Assembly: GCF_018332515.1 (NCBI RefSeq)
Contig: NZ_BOQD01000002.1
Coordinates: 1 to 57,545, forward strand
Reading direction: 5' to 3'
Length of the DNA stretch: 57,545 nucleotides
From: Bacillus hominis
Lineage (GTDB): Bacteria > Bacillota > Bacilli > Bacillales > Bacillaceae_G
The position numbers and the translations under genes are program-made. Within the stretch, counting starts at the first letter, position 1; every line of letters begins with the position of its first letter. The notes under the pieces were generated by a model, which searched no databases, was not told the DNA's origin, and saw only the letters and a list, made by a program, of their open reading frames with translations. Shown piece after piece: positions 21,975-32,857 of this stretch.

Positions 21975-22265
21975 ATGAGAAAGTACGAAATTATGTACAT
22001 CATTCGTCCTGGCGTTGAAGAAGAAGCTCAAAAAGCTTTAGTTGAACGTTTTGCAGGTGTTTTAACAAACAATGGTGCAGAAATCATTAACACGAAAGAG
22101 TGGGGTAAGCGTCGTTTAGCTTACGAAATCAACGACTTACGTGAAGGTTTCTACATGATCTTAAACGTGAACTCTAACGCAGAAGCGATTAACGAATTCG
22201 ACCGTTTAGCTAAGATCAACGAAGATATCCTTCGTCATATCGTTGTTAAAGAAGAAGAAAAATAA
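21975..22265 (+). CDS. rpsF: 30S ribosomal protein S6
   Basis: 96 residues ([19 protein letters not shown]...), the usual S6 length and sequence, ending in a Lys/Glu-rich tail. S6 binds 16S rRNA as a dimer with S18. ATG at 21975 follows AAAAGGAGGTGAAAG, which forms part of the autoregulatory leader. It is the first gene of the conserved rpsF-ssb-rpsR operon. Confidence 0.98.
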   Translation: MRKYEIMYIIRPGVEEEAQKALVERFAGVLTNNGAEIINTKEWGKRRLAYEINDLREGFYMILNVNSNAEAINEFDRLAKINEDILRHIVVKEEEK

Positions 22266-22291
22266 TTGATATATAAGGGAGAGTGGTTCGA

Positions 22292-22816
22292 TTGATGAAT
22301 CGTGTTATCCTCGTTGGTCGTTTAACTAAGGACCCTGACTTACGTTACACGCCCAATGGTGTTGCAGTAGCTACTTTTACGTTAGCTGTGAATCGCGCAT
22401 TTGCGAATCAACAAGGTGAGCGTGAAGCTGACTTTATTAATTGTGTAATATGGCGTAAACAAGCAGAAAACGTGGCAAATTATTTGAAAAAAGGTAGCTT
22501 AGCAGGCGTAGACGGACGTCTTCAAACTCGTAATTACGATGGACAAGACGGTAAACGTGTATATGTAACAGAAGTTCTTGCGGAGAGCGTACAATTTTTA
22601 GAGCCGCGTAATGGCGGTGGGGAGCAACGTGGTTCATTCAATCAGCAACCATCAGGAGCTGGTTTCGGTAACCAAAGCTCTAACCCATTTGGTCAATCTG
22701 GTAATCCGGGTGGTAACTCAGGTAACACTGGTAACTCTGGATTTACAAAGAATGACGATCCATTTTCGAATGTTGGTCAACCGATTGACATTTCGGACGA
22801 CGATTTACCATTTTAA
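22292..22816 (+). CDS. ssb: Single-stranded DNA-binding protein SsbA
   Basis: The essential ssDNA-binding protein at replication forks. 174 residues: OB fold in the first ~105 residues ([43 protein letters not shown]), a Gly/Asn/Gln-rich linker with GN repeats, and the acidic C-terminal tip DISDDDLPF that docks partner proteins. TTG at 22292 is chosen from spacing to AAGGGAG; ATG at 22295 is an equally possible start one codon later. It lies between rpsF and rpsR. Confidence 0.96.
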   Translation: MMNRVILVGRLTKDPDLRYTPNGVAVATFTLAVNRAFANQQGEREADFINCVIWRKQAENVANYLKKGSLAGVDGRLQTRNYDGQDGKRVYVTEVLAESVQFLEPRNGGGEQRGSFNQQPSGAGFGNQSSNPFGQSGNPGGNSGNTGNSGFTKNDDPFSNVGQPIDISDDDLPF

Positions 22817-22839
22817 TGGTGGGAATCGGTTATTTTTAA

Positions 22840-23094
<255 letters not shown>

Positions 23095-23103
23095 TAGCGT
23101 ATG

Positions 23104-23142
23104 AAATGCACAGTAGAGTCGGACTCTACTGTGCATTTTGCT
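23104..23142 (+). terminator. Terminator of the rpsF-ssb-rpsR operon
   Basis: Long near-perfect stem ATGCACAGTAGAGTC / GACTCTACTGTGCAT followed by TTTGC. Confidence 0.85.
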
Positions 23143-23171
23143 ATGCTTTTCTTTTTTGAGAGAGAGGTTGG

Positions 23172-24110
23172 ATGATGAAAAATACGAGATTTATTACTGA
23201 GGGTGCAGCGTTATTAGCGATATATGCAATTTTATTGCTTATATCTATGTATGTTCCGATTTTAGGTACAGTTGCAATATTTGCGTTGCCGTTACCATTT
23301 ATATTATTAACAGTAAGGCATAAACTATCTAATATACTCGTGATTTTTGTAGCGGCACTTTTTATTACAGTTATTGTGAGTCAGCCGATTAGTCTCATAA
23401 AGACAGTGATGTTTGGATTAATAGGTGTTGTATTAGGATATATGTATAAAAAAGGGAAAAAACCAGTGGAAATATTGATAGCTGGAACACTGGGATATTT
23501 AATTGGTATAATGCTCATTTATGTTGGAAGTATAAAATTTTTCGACATAGATTTAATGAAGCAAATGCAAAATATGTTTAGTGAAAGTATAGCGCAAAGT
23601 GAAAAGATAGCAAATGCTGCTGGTATGCCAGTTAGTAAAGAACAAAAAGAGTTATTTGCACAAATGAATGATATATTACAAACGTTATTTCCGAGTATAC
23701 TTGTGCTAGTTTCTGCATGTTTTTCTTGGATTACGGTGCTAATATCGGGTAGTGTTTTGAGGAAGTTAAAGCACGACGTTACACCTTGGCCTAAATTTAA
23801 AGATATACAATTGCCAAAGAGTATTGTCTGGTATTACGTCATATTTATTTTGTTAGCAACTTTTATAAAAGTAGAACCAACATCATATTTACATATGGTA
23901 TTTTCTAACCTATATGTAATCTTTGCTTTGCTGCTCGTATTGCAAGGATTAACGTTTATCACCTTTTTAGCATACAGAAAAGGTTTTAAGAGAGGTATTC
24001 CTATTATTAGTTTTATCGTATGTATGTTTATTCCAATGCTGTTTCCTCTTGTGACAATCTTAGGTATAATTGATTTAGGGATTTCATTGCGTTCTAAAAT
24101 AGGGGAATAA
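23172..24110 (+). CDS. yybS: YybS family integral membrane protein (DUF2232)
   Basis: 312 residues, almost wholly hydrophobic, with about eight predicted membrane segments and a short cytoplasmic stretch around 125-165 (MKQMQNMFSESIAQSEKIANAAGMPVSKEQKELF). The DUF2232 family normally precedes gdpP in Bacillus. No biochemical role is established and the fold resembles small-molecule transporters of the S-component type. ATGATG at the start leaves one codon of doubt. A weak hairpin (AACTAACT / AGTTAGTT) lies between it and gdpP. Confidence 0.88.
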   Translation: MMKNTRFITEGAALLAIYAILLLISMYVPILGTVAIFALPLPFILLTVRHKLSNILVIFVAALFITVIVSQPISLIKTVMFGLIGVVLGYMYKKGKKPVEILIAGTLGYLIGIMLIYVGSIKFFDIDLMKQMQNMFSESIAQSEKIANAAGMPVSKEQKELFAQMNDILQTLFPSILVLVSACFSWITVLISGSVLRKLKHDVTPWPKFKDIQLPKSIVWYYVIFILLATFIKVEPTSYLHMVFSNLYVIFALLLVLQGLTFITFLAYRKGFKRGIPIISFIVCMFIPMLFPLVTILGIIDLGISLRSKIGE

Positions 24111-24188
24111 AATAATATTCCTTACACTATTTTAATTTGTTTAACTAACTGGAAGGTGAGTTAGTTTTACCTTATAGGAGTTGTATAC

Positions 24189-26162
24189 ATGCCTGAATTT
24201 TATAAGAAACAGTGGTTTTTATATCCTGTTTACGTATTGGCATTTTTTGTGTTGGTGCTAATCTCGATTCTCTGTTATTTTCACTTAATTATGGGGATAG
24301 CCGCCTTTTTTATTTTTAGCATCGTTTTCTTTTTAGTTATACGATTTGAACTTACCTTTCAAAGGAATTTTGAAAAGTATACGACAGATATGATTACTAG
24401 GGTAAAAAAAGTGAGTAACGAAGCATTCAACCAGATGCCAATCGGTATATTGTTATACAATAAGGAGTATGGGATTGATTGGGCAAATCCTTACTTGTCT
24501 TCATGTTTGGGGCAACACGCATTAGCTGGATGGCATCTGTACGATGTATCAGAAACATTACTCCTTTTTATTAAAGGAGAGACTTCTGACGATATAGTAT
24601 CTTTAAATAGTCGAAAGTTCCGTGTGTTTGTAAGGAAAGAAGAAAAACTAATTTATTTTTTTGATGTAACTGAGCAAACAGAGATTGAAAAAATGTATGA
24701 GGATCAGCGTACTGTTTTAGCTGTTATTTATTTAGATAATTACGATGAAGTTACACAAGGGTTAGATGATCAATTACGTACGAATATAACAAGTCTTGTG
24801 ACGTCACGTCTAAATGAATGGGCCGTTAAGTATGGTGCATATTTGAAACGTGCATCTTCAGAAAGATTCTTCGTTGTACTAAATGAAAGTATTTTAGCGC
24901 AAATGGAGAAAGGGAAATTTAGTATTTTGGATCAAGTGCGTGAAGAAACATCAAAAAGGAATATACCACTTACATTAAGTGTTGGTGTTGGCTCAGGTGA
25001 TTTACCTTTATCGGAGCTTGGAGCGATGGCTCAATCTGGTTTAGACCTTGCGTTAGGACGAGGAGGAGACCAAGTAGCTATTAAACAAGCAACAGGTAAA
25101 GTTAAGTTTTACGGCGGTAAGACGAATCCGGTCGAAAAGCGTACTCGTGTACGCGCTAGAGTTATTTCGCATGCATTAAAGGATTTAGTATTAGAAAGCA
25201 GTAATGTCATTATAATGGGGCATAGAGCTCCTGATATGGATGCGATTGGTGCAGCGATTGGTATTTTAAAGGTAGCTCAATTAAATGAGCGCAAAGGATA
25301 TATTGTATTAGATGAAAATGATTCTGATAAAGGAATCAAACGTTTGATGGATAAAGTGAAACAAAATGAAGAGTTATGGTCACATTTTATTTCACCAGGG
25401 CAAGCGATGGAATTTGCAAATGATGATTCATTACTTGTTGTTGTTGACACGCATAAACCTTCAATGGTGATGGAGGAAAAACTGTTACATAAGATTGAAA
25501 ATGTAGTGGTTATTGACCATCATCGCCGTGGGGAAGATTTCATTGAAGATCCATTGCTTGTTTATATGGAGCCATACGCTTCTTCAACGGCAGAGCTTGT
25601 TACAGAATTACTTGAGTATCAACCGAAAAATTTAAAGATGACAATGTTAGAGGCAACGGCATTGTTAGCTGGTATTATTGTTGATACGAAAAGTTTTACA
25701 TTCCGTACAGGCGCTCGCACATTTGATGCCGCTTCTTATTTACGTTCGCATGGTGCAGACACTGTACTTGTACAAGAACTTTTAAAAGAAGATATGGATC
25801 AGTATTTACGAGTTGCAAAAGCCATTAAAAATGCGTACATTTATAAAAATGGAATTGCGATTGCTAAAGTTGATGGTGATGAATATTACCACCAAGTACT
25901 TATTGCGCAATCAGCAGACACATTATTGACAATGACAGGTATCATTGCATCGTTTGTTATTGCAAAACGTGGAGAAAATTTCATTGGAATTAGTGGTAGA
26001 TCTTTAGGTGAATTGAATGTACAGCTAATTATGGAGAATTTAGGAGGTGGCGGGCACTTAACAAATGCAGCCACACAAATGAAAAATGTTACAGTAGATG
26101 AAGCAGAGGAGAAGCTTCGATTTGTTATTGATGACTATTTACAGGGAGGCACACAATCATGA
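24189..26162 (+). CDS. gdpP: Cyclic-di-AMP phosphodiesterase GdpP
   Basis: GdpP hydrolyses c-di-AMP and so controls potassium uptake, wall stress and beta-lactam tolerance. 657 residues: two membrane helices (about 10-55), a degenerate PAS domain that binds heme in relatives, a degenerate GGDEF domain (about 170-300), and a DHH/DHHA1 phosphodiesterase. Catalytic residues are visible: HRAPDMD (His345, Asp349, Asp351), DTHKP (Asp420), IDHH (Asp443-His445) and GGGGH in DHHA1. Its stop overlaps the rplI start (ATGA), giving coupled expression. Confidence 0.96.
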   Translation: MPEFYKKQWFLYPVYVLAFFVLVLISILCYFHLIMGIAAFFIFSIVFFLVIRFELTFQRNFEKYTTDMITRVKKVSNEAFNQMPIGILLYNKEYGIDWANPYLSSCLGQHALAGWHLYDVSETLLLFIKGETSDDIVSLNSRKFRVFVRKEEKLIYFFDVTEQTEIEKMYEDQRTVLAVIYLDNYDEVTQGLDDQLRTNITSLVTSRLNEWAVKYGAYLKRASSERFFVVLNESILAQMEKGKFSILDQVREETSKRNIPLTLSVGVGSGDLPLSELGAMAQSGLDLALGRGGDQVAIKQATGKVKFYGGKTNPVEKRTRVRARVISHALKDLVLESSNVIIMGHRAPDMDAIGAAIGILKVAQLNERKGYIVLDENDSDKGIKRLMDKVKQNEELWSHFISPGQAMEFANDDSLLVVVDTHKPSMVMEEKLLHKIENVVVIDHHRRGEDFIEDPLLVYMEPYASSTAELVTELLEYQPKNLKMTMLEATALLAGIIVDTKSFTFRTGARTFDAASYLRSHGADTVLVQELLKEDMDQYLRVAKAIKNAYIYKNGIAIAKVDGDEYYHQVLIAQSADTLLTMTGIIASFVIAKRGENFIGISGRSLGELNVQLIMENLGGGGHLTNAATQMKNVTVDEAEEKLRFVIDDYLQGGTQS

Positions 26163-26605
26163 AAGTAATTTTTCTAAAAGACGTAAAAGGTAAAGGTAAA
26201 AAAGGAGAAATAAAAAACGTACCAGACGGTTATGCAAATAATTTCTTACTAAAACAAGGGTTAGCTGCCGAAGCAACAAACAGCAGTATGAAAATTTTAG
26301 ATGCTCAAAAGCGCAAAGAAGAAAAAGACGCAGCGGCAGAAGTTGAGAATGCAAAAGAGCTGAAAGAAACATTAGAGAAATTAACTGTAGAAGTAAAGGC
26401 GAAATCTGGAGAAGGTGGCCGCTTATTTGGTTCTATTACAAGCAAACAAATTGTAGATGTAATGCAAAAGTCACACAAGATTAAACTTGATAAACGTAAA
26501 TTTGAAATGGATGATGCAATCCGTGCATTAGGTTATACAAACGTCACTGTGAAATTGCATCCGCAAGTAACAGCAACAGTAAAAGTTCATGTTAGTGAAC
26601 AATAA
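26159..26605 (+). CDS. rplI: 50S ribosomal protein L9
   Basis: 148 residues: N-terminal rRNA-binding domain ([30 protein letters not shown]), long connecting helix and C-terminal domain ([16 protein letters not shown]). Start ATG overlaps the gdpP stop. The order gdpP-rplI-dnaC is conserved in Bacillus. Confidence 0.98.
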   Translation: MKVIFLKDVKGKGKKGEIKNVPDGYANNFLLKQGLAAEATNSSMKILDAQKRKEEKDAAAEVENAKELKETLEKLTVEVKAKSGEGGRLFGSITSKQIVDVMQKSHKIKLDKRKFEMDDAIRALGYTNVTVKLHPQVTATVKVHVSEQ

Positions 26606-26632
26606 AAATAGATTAAGCAAGGAGGATTGCGC

Positions 26633-27994
26633 ATGAGTGATGTACTGGCTGATCGTACCCCTCCGCATAATATAGAAGCAGAGCAGGCGGTTTTAGGGGC
26701 TATATTGATTGATCAAGATGCATTAACGTCAGCATCAGAGCTGTTGCTACCTGACTCGTTCTATCGAACGAAACATCAAAAGATTTTTGAAGTCATGCTT
26801 GGGTTGTCTGATAAGGGAGAACCAATCGACTTAGTAATAATGACATCAGCGATGGCTGATCAAGGATTACTAGAAGAAGTTGGTGGGGTTTCTTATCTAG
26901 CAGAATTAGCAGAAGTTGTTCCAACAGCTGCAAACGTAGAATATTATGCACGCATCATCGCTGAAAAGGCACTTTTACGTCGTTTAATTCGAACGGCGAC
27001 TCATATTGTATCGGATGGATACGAGCGAGAAGATGATGTGGATGGCCTTTTAAATGAGGCTGAGAAAAAAATATTAGAAGTATCTCACCAAACAAATGCA
27101 AAAGCATTCCAAAACATTAAAGATGTTCTTGTAGATGCTTATGATAAAATTGAACTTTTGCATAATCAAAAAGGTGAGGTTACCGGGATACCAACTGGAT
27201 TTACTGAATTAGATAAGATGACCGCAGGTTTTCAGCGAAATGATTTAATCATTGTAGCAGCGCGTCCGTCGGTGGGGAAAACTGCATTTTCATTAAATAT
27301 CGCACAAAACGTAGCGACGAAAACTGATGAAAATGTAGCGATTTTTAGTTTGGAGATGGGCTCTGATCAGCTTGTTATGCGTATGCTTTGTGCAGAAGGA
27401 AATATTGATGCGCAAAGACTTCGTACCGGTTCATTAACTTCTGATGATTGGGCGAAATTAACAATGGCGATGGGTAGCCTTTCTAATGCTGGTATATATA
27501 TTGATGATACACCAGGGATTAAAGTAAACGAGATTCGAGCGAAATGTCGTAGATTAAAGCAAGAACAAGGTCTTGGGATGGTTTTGATTGACTATTTACA
27601 GCTTATTCAAGGAAGTGGGAAATCAGGAGAAAACCGTCAGCAGGAAGTATCTGAGATTTCTCGTACATTAAAAGGGATTGCGCGTGAATTGCAAGTACCT
27701 GTTATCGCCTTGTCGCAGTTATCTCGTGGTGTAGAATCTCGTCAAGATAAACGTCCGATGATGTCTGATATTCGTGAATCAGGAAGTATCGAGCAGGATG
27801 CTGACATTGTAGCCTTCTTATATCGTGAAGATTACTATGATCGTGAAACAGAAAATAAAAATACGATTGAAATTATCATTGCAAAACAACGTAATGGTCC
27901 GGTAGGTTCAGTAGAGCTTGCGTTTGTTAAGGAATTTAATAAATTCGTCAACTTAGAACGCCGCTTTGAGGATGGACATGCACCGCCCGCATAA
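26633..27994 (+). CDS. dnaC: Replicative DNA helicase DnaC (DnaB family)
   Basis: Hexameric replicative helicase, loaded at oriC by DnaD-DnaB-DnaI in Bacillus. 453 residues: N-terminal collar (PPHNIEAEQAVLGAIL), linker helix, and a RecA-type ATPase with Walker A ARPSVGKTAF, Walker B MVLIDYLQL and the arginine-finger region SRGVESRQDKRPMMSDIRESGSI. ATG at 26633 is taken because AAGGAGGA abuts the alternative TTG at 26627. A terminator follows. Confidence 0.97.
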   Translation: MSDVLADRTPPHNIEAEQAVLGAILIDQDALTSASELLLPDSFYRTKHQKIFEVMLGLSDKGEPIDLVIMTSAMADQGLLEEVGGVSYLAELAEVVPTAANVEYYARIIAEKALLRRLIRTATHIVSDGYEREDDVDGLLNEAEKKILEVSHQTNAKAFQNIKDVLVDAYDKIELLHNQKGEVTGIPTGFTELDKMTAGFQRNDLIIVAARPSVGKTAFSLNIAQNVATKTDENVAIFSLEMGSDQLVMRMLCAEGNIDAQRLRTGSLTSDDWAKLTMAMGSLSNAGIYIDDTPGIKVNEIRAKCRRLKQEQGLGMVLIDYLQLIQGSGKSGENRQQEVSEISRTLKGIARELQVPVIALSQLSRGVESRQDKRPMMSDIRESGSIEQDADIVAFLYREDYYDRETENKNTIEIIIAKQRNGPVGSVELAFVKEFNKFVNLERRFEDGHAPPA

Positions 27995-28003
27995 AGGCAG
28001 TAT

Positions 28004-28052
28004 AAAAAAGAAACGCATTTCTTATAATAAGATGTGTTTCTTTTTTTTTATA
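28004..28052 (+). terminator. Terminator after dnaC
   Basis: Stem AAAGAAACGCATTTCTTAT / AAGATGTGTTTCTTT with G-U pairs and a long T-run. Confidence 0.82.
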
Positions 28053-28086
28053 TGAAAGATAGGGCTTTCATAAGATGAATATGTAA

Positions 28087-29499
<1,413 letters not shown>

Positions 29500-29520
29500 T
29501 TGATATAAGAAATTGACTTT

Positions 29521-29560
29521 TTTAAGAAAAAACTCATGTTCTCATGAGTTTTTTCTTATC
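29521..29560 (+). terminator. Terminator after purA
   Basis: Perfect stem AAGAAAAAACTCATG / CATGAGTTTTTTCTT with loop TTCT. Confidence 0.88.
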
Positions 29561-29586
29561 TTTTATAAAAAAAATGAAAAAAGGTA

Positions 29587-29616
29587 TTGCAAAAAATAAA
29601 GATAACATGTTATGAT
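29587..29616 (+). promoter_or_regulatory. Promoter of the tRNA cluster
   Basis: TTGCAA (29587-29592), 18-bp spacer, TATGAT (29611-29616), about 40 bp upstream of tRNA-Lys. Confidence 0.65.
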
Positions 29617-29654
29617 ACATCTTGTCGTCACGAAAATATGACGTTGGTGAGTAT

Positions 29655-29730
29655 GAGCCATTAGCTCAGTTGGTAGAGCATCTGACTTTTAATCAGAGGG
29701 TCGAAGGTTCGAATCCTTCATGGCTCACCA
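29655..29730 (+). tRNA. tRNA-Lys (anticodon TTT)
   Basis: Full cloverleaf: acceptor GAGCCAT / ATGGCTC, D arm TAGCTCAGTTGGTAGAGCA, anticodon loop ACTTTTAAT with TTT, T loop GGTTCGAATCC, and encoded ACCA 3' end. Confidence 0.96.
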
Positions 29731-29743
29731 TTTTATTTTTCGT

Positions 29744-29815
29744 GGCCCGTTGGTCAAGTGGTTAAGACACCGCCCTTTCACGGCGGTAACACGGGTTCGA
29801 ATCCCGTACGGGTCA
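29744..29815 (+). tRNA. tRNA-Glu (anticodon TTC)
   Basis: Acceptor GGCCCGT / ACGGGTC, anticodon stem CCGCC / GGCGG with loop CTTTCAC (TTC), T loop GGTTCGAATCC. The 3' CCA is not encoded. Confidence 0.95.
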
Positions 29816-29837
29816 TGTTTTTTTTATGTTTATTTTT

Positions 29838-29913
29838 GGTCCCGTGGTGTAGTGGTTAACATGCCTGCCTGTCACGCAGGAGATCGCCGGTTCGACCCCG
29901 GTCGGGACCGCCA
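29838..29913 (+). tRNA. tRNA-Asp (anticodon GTC)
   Basis: Acceptor GGTCCCG / CGGGACC, anticodon stem CCTGC / GCAGG with loop CTGTCAC (GTC), discriminator G and encoded CCA. Confidence 0.96.
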
Positions 29914-29954
29914 CTTTTGTTTATACCACCATTAGTGGTTTTATATATAGTTTT

Positions 29955-30027
<73 letters not shown>

Positions 30028-30032
30028 CTCTC

Positions 30033-30066
30033 AGGATATTAAGTGGGCCCACTTAATATCCTTTTT
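30033..30066 (+). terminator. Terminator of the tRNA cluster (perfect 30-bp palindrome)
   Basis: 15-bp arms AGGATATTAAGTGGG and its exact complement meet with no unpaired spacer (30033-30062), then TTTTTA. As RNA it would fold with a small loop at the GGGCCC centre. Confidence 0.85.
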
Positions 30067-30116
30067 ATTTTGTGCAGTTTTACAAATGTGGGTAGTTATT
30101 TTACAATAGGATGAGG

Positions 30117-30147
30117 AGCCTCTAGCAGTTGAAGCTAGAGGTTTTTC
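30117..30147 (+). terminator. Second terminator upstream of walR
   Basis: Stem CCTCTAGC / GCTAGAGG with a 7-base loop and TTTTT. It insulates walR from the tRNA genes. The remaining ~160 bp before walR must hold its promoter; TATACT at 30244-30249 is a possible -10. Confidence 0.78.
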
Positions 30148-30310
30148 TGTAGATCGTATAGGATTCCGTGTAAAGGTGGATCATACATGAGTCTATGAGA
30201 ATAGAGGAGAGAACACTTAAATAAAGGTTGCTGTCATATAGGGATATACTATAGAAACATCAATATATTTAAGAATCATTGACCATATTTTTATGAGGAG
30301 GAAATAGACG

Positions 30311-31018
30311 ATGATGGGAAAGAAAATTTTAGTAGTTGATGATGAAAAGCCGATTGCGGACATTTTGAAGTTCAACCTAGAAAAAGAGGGTTTTGAAATT
30401 GTAATGGCGCATGATGGTGATGAAGCAATTGAGAAAGCTAATGAAGAACAGCCAGATATGGTTTTATTAGATATTATGTTACCGGGAAAAGACGGTTTAG
30501 AGGTATGTCGTGAAATACGTAAAAGCTCAGAAATGCCAATTATTATGCTTACAGCAAAAGACTCTGAAATCGATAAAGTATTAGGGCTTGAGCTTGGGGC
30601 GGATGATTATGTAACGAAGCCATTTAGTACGAGGGAATTACTTGCTCGTGTGAAAGCGAATTTACGTCGCCATCAGCAGGGTGGTGCTGCAGAGAAAGAA
30701 GAAAATACTGAAATGGTTATTGGACCAATCGTTATCAATTCGAATGCTTATAGTGTAACGAAGCGTGAAGAAAGCATTGAGCTTACACATCGTGAATTTG
30801 AATTACTACATTATTTAGCGAAGCATTTAGGTCAAGTTATGACTCGTGAACATTTATTACAAACAGTTTGGGGTTATGATTATTTTGGAGATGTACGTAC
30901 AGTAGACGTAACGGTACGTCGTTTACGCGAAAAAATTGAAGATAATCCAAGTCATCCTACTTTAATTGTAACTAGACGTGGGGTAGGGTATTACTTGCGT
31001 GACCCAGAACAGGAATAG
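30311..31018 (+). CDS. walR: Essential two-component response regulator WalR (YycF)
   Basis: OmpR/PhoB-type regulator of wall hydrolases and cell-wall homeostasis. 235 residues: receiver domain with acidic pocket Asp10-Asp11, phospho-acceptor Asp54 (LLDIML), Thr in MLTAKDS and Lys in VTKPFS; C-terminal winged helix (about 135-233, [25 protein letters not shown]). ATGATG leaves one codon of doubt. walK begins 3 bp after its stop, and the six-gene order walRK-yycHI-walJ-htrA is that of B. subtilis. Confidence 0.98.
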   Translation: MMGKKILVVDDEKPIADILKFNLEKEGFEIVMAHDGDEAIEKANEEQPDMVLLDIMLPGKDGLEVCREIRKSSEMPIIMLTAKDSEIDKVLGLELGADDYVTKPFSTRELLARVKANLRRHQQGGAAEKEENTEMVIGPIVINSNAYSVTKREESIELTHREFELLHYLAKHLGQVMTREHLLQTVWGYDYFGDVRTVDVTVRRLREKIEDNPSHPTLIVTRRGVGYYLRDPEQE

Positions 31019-31021
31019 TAT

Positions 31022-32857
31022 ATGAAGAAAGTTGGTTTTTTTCAATCTATTCATTTAAAATTTGTGCTCATATATATGCTGTTAATATTAATAGCAATGC
31101 AAGTAATTGGTGTATATTTCGTCAGGGAATTAGAAAAAAGCCTTGTAAAAGGCTTTCAAGATTCCTTAACGCAGCAAACAAATCTACTTTCTTATAACCT
31201 GAAGCAAGAGTTTGTGAAGGATCGTCCTAAAGGAGAATCAGTAGATAAGGCTATTAATGATTCGATTCAAAAATTCGCATCAGATCGTAAGAAAGATATT
31301 CAAGAAGTAAGTGTAATTGATGCTACTAAAAAATTAATGGCAATTTCAGACGCGTCTAAGCAAAATAAGGTAGGACGAACGTCAGCAGATACAGCTGTAC
31401 AACGGGTAATGGTACAAAAGAAACCAGAGTCAAAGATTGAGAAAGATGGAAATACAGGTCATCGAGTTCAAGTTATGATTACCCCTATTTTAAAAGAGCC
31501 GGGCGGAGAGGTACTTGGCGTCATTCATATCGTTGCATCTATGGAAGATGTGTATAAACAAATGAAGGACATCAACCAAATTTTCGCAACGGGGACAGTA
31601 ATTGCTTTATTAGTAACAGCTGTACTTGGAATTTTATTGGCTCAAACAATTACGAGACCAATTTCAGATATGCGAAGACAAGCAATTGAAATGGCGAAAG
31701 GAAATTATTCGCGAAAAGTAAAGGTGCATAGTCACGATGAGATTGGACAATTAGCATTATCTTTTAACAATTTATCTAAAAAATTACAACAAGCTCGTTC
31801 CTCCACAGAAAGTGAAAGACGAAAATTATCATCCGTTTTATCACATATGACAGATGGAGTAATTGCTACTGATCGAAAAGGGGATATCATTTTATTAAAT
31901 GATCCTGCGGAAAAGATGTTAAATGTTTCGCGTGAAACGGCGCTAGATCAATCAGTGTTAGAAGTGCTAGGAATACAAGAAGAATTTACACTGGATCATT
32001 TATATGAAGAGCCCGATTCAGTTTTATTAGATTTTAGTACGAGAAATGAACCATATATTTTACGAGCTAGTTTCTCTGTCATTCAAAAAGAAACAGGTAA
32101 GGCAAATGGTTTAATTGCTGTATTATATGATGTAACAGAGCAGGAGCGGATAGAACAAGAGCGCCGTGAGTTTGTTGCGAACGTATCTCATGAGTTAAGA
32201 ACGCCGTTAACAACGATGCGCAGTTACTTAGAAGCGCTTACTGATGGGGCATGGCAAGATCCGAATATTGCACCGCAATTTTTAACGGTTACACAAGAGG
32301 AAACGGAAAGAATGATCAGGCTTGTAAATGCATTGTTACAACTATCTAAACTAGATAGTACAGAACATCGCTTAATGAAGGAATGGGTCGACTTTACTGA
32401 CTTCTTTAATAACGTTATCGATCGCTTTGAAATGTCTAAAGAGCAAAATGTAAGCTTCAAACGATCTTTCTCTAAAAAATCTCGATTTATTGATATGGAT
32501 ACAGACAAAATTACACAAGTTTTATATAACATTATTTCCAATGCACTAAAATATTCGCCGGAAGGTGGTACAGTAACATATCGCCTACGTGACCGCGGAG
32601 AGTTATTAGAGATTAGTGTGAGTGATCAAGGAATGGGAATTCCGAAAGAAAATGTAGATAAAATATTTGAACGTTTTTATCGTGTAGATAAAGCACGTTC
32701 GAGACAAATGGGTGGTACCGGTCTTGGGTTAGCTATTGCGAAAGAAATGATTGAGGCACATGGCGGCTCGATTTGGGCGAAAAGTGAGGAAGGAAAAGGG
32801 ACAACTATTTATTTCACATTACCGATGGCGACAGATGAAGAGGACGATTGGGAATGA
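31022..32857 (+). CDS. walK: Sensor histidine kinase WalK (YycG)
   Basis: Membrane sensor partner of WalR. 611 residues: TM1 (about 10-30), extracytoplasmic PAS-like domain (about 35-180), TM2 (about 185-207), HAMP, PAS (about 260-365), HisKA with phospho-acceptor His390 (NVSHELRTPL), and HATPase with N box NIISNALKYSPEGG and G boxes DQGMGIPKEN and GGTGLGLAIAKE. It overlaps yycH by 4 bp (ATGA). A parS-like sequence (31924-31939) lies within it. Confidence 0.98.
   Translation: MKKVGFFQSIHLKFVLIYMLLILIAMQVIGVYFVRELEKSLVKGFQDSLTQQTNLLSYNLKQEFVKDRPKGESVDKAINDSIQKFASDRKKDIQEVSVIDATKKLMAISDASKQNKVGRTSADTAVQRVMVQKKPESKIEKDGNTGHRVQVMITPILKEPGGEVLGVIHIVASMEDVYKQMKDINQIFATGTVIALLVTAVLGILLAQTITRPISDMRRQAIEMAKGNYSRKVKVHSHDEIGQLALSFNNLSKKLQQARSSTESERRKLSSVLSHMTDGVIATDRKGDIILLNDPAEKMLNVSRETALDQSVLEVLGIQEEFTLDHLYEEPDSVLLDFSTRNEPYILRASFSVIQKETGKANGLIAVLYDVTEQERIEQERREFVANVSHELRTPLTTMRSYLEALTDGAWQDPNIAPQFLTVTQEETERMIRLVNALLQLSKLDSTEHRLMKEWVDFTDFFNNVIDRFEMSKEQNVSFKRSFSKKSRFIDMDTDKITQVLYNIISNALKYSPEGGTVTYRLRDRGELLEISVSDQGMGIPKENVDKIFERFYRVDKARSRQMGGTGLGLAIAKEMIEAHGGSIWAKSEEGKGTTIYFTLPMATDEEDDWE
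31924..31939. promoter_or_regulatory. parS-like site inside walK
   Basis: TGTTTCGCGTGAAACG fits the parS consensus at 14 of 16 positions (differences at positions 7 and 16). It is about 13.5 kb from the perfect parS in spo0J and on the same side of oriC. Confidence 0.5.

Noticed and set aside
29720-29935. 71-codon ORF across the tRNA genes
   Set aside because: It is a read-through of tRNA-Glu and tRNA-Asp sequences, fully explained by the cloverleaf structures.
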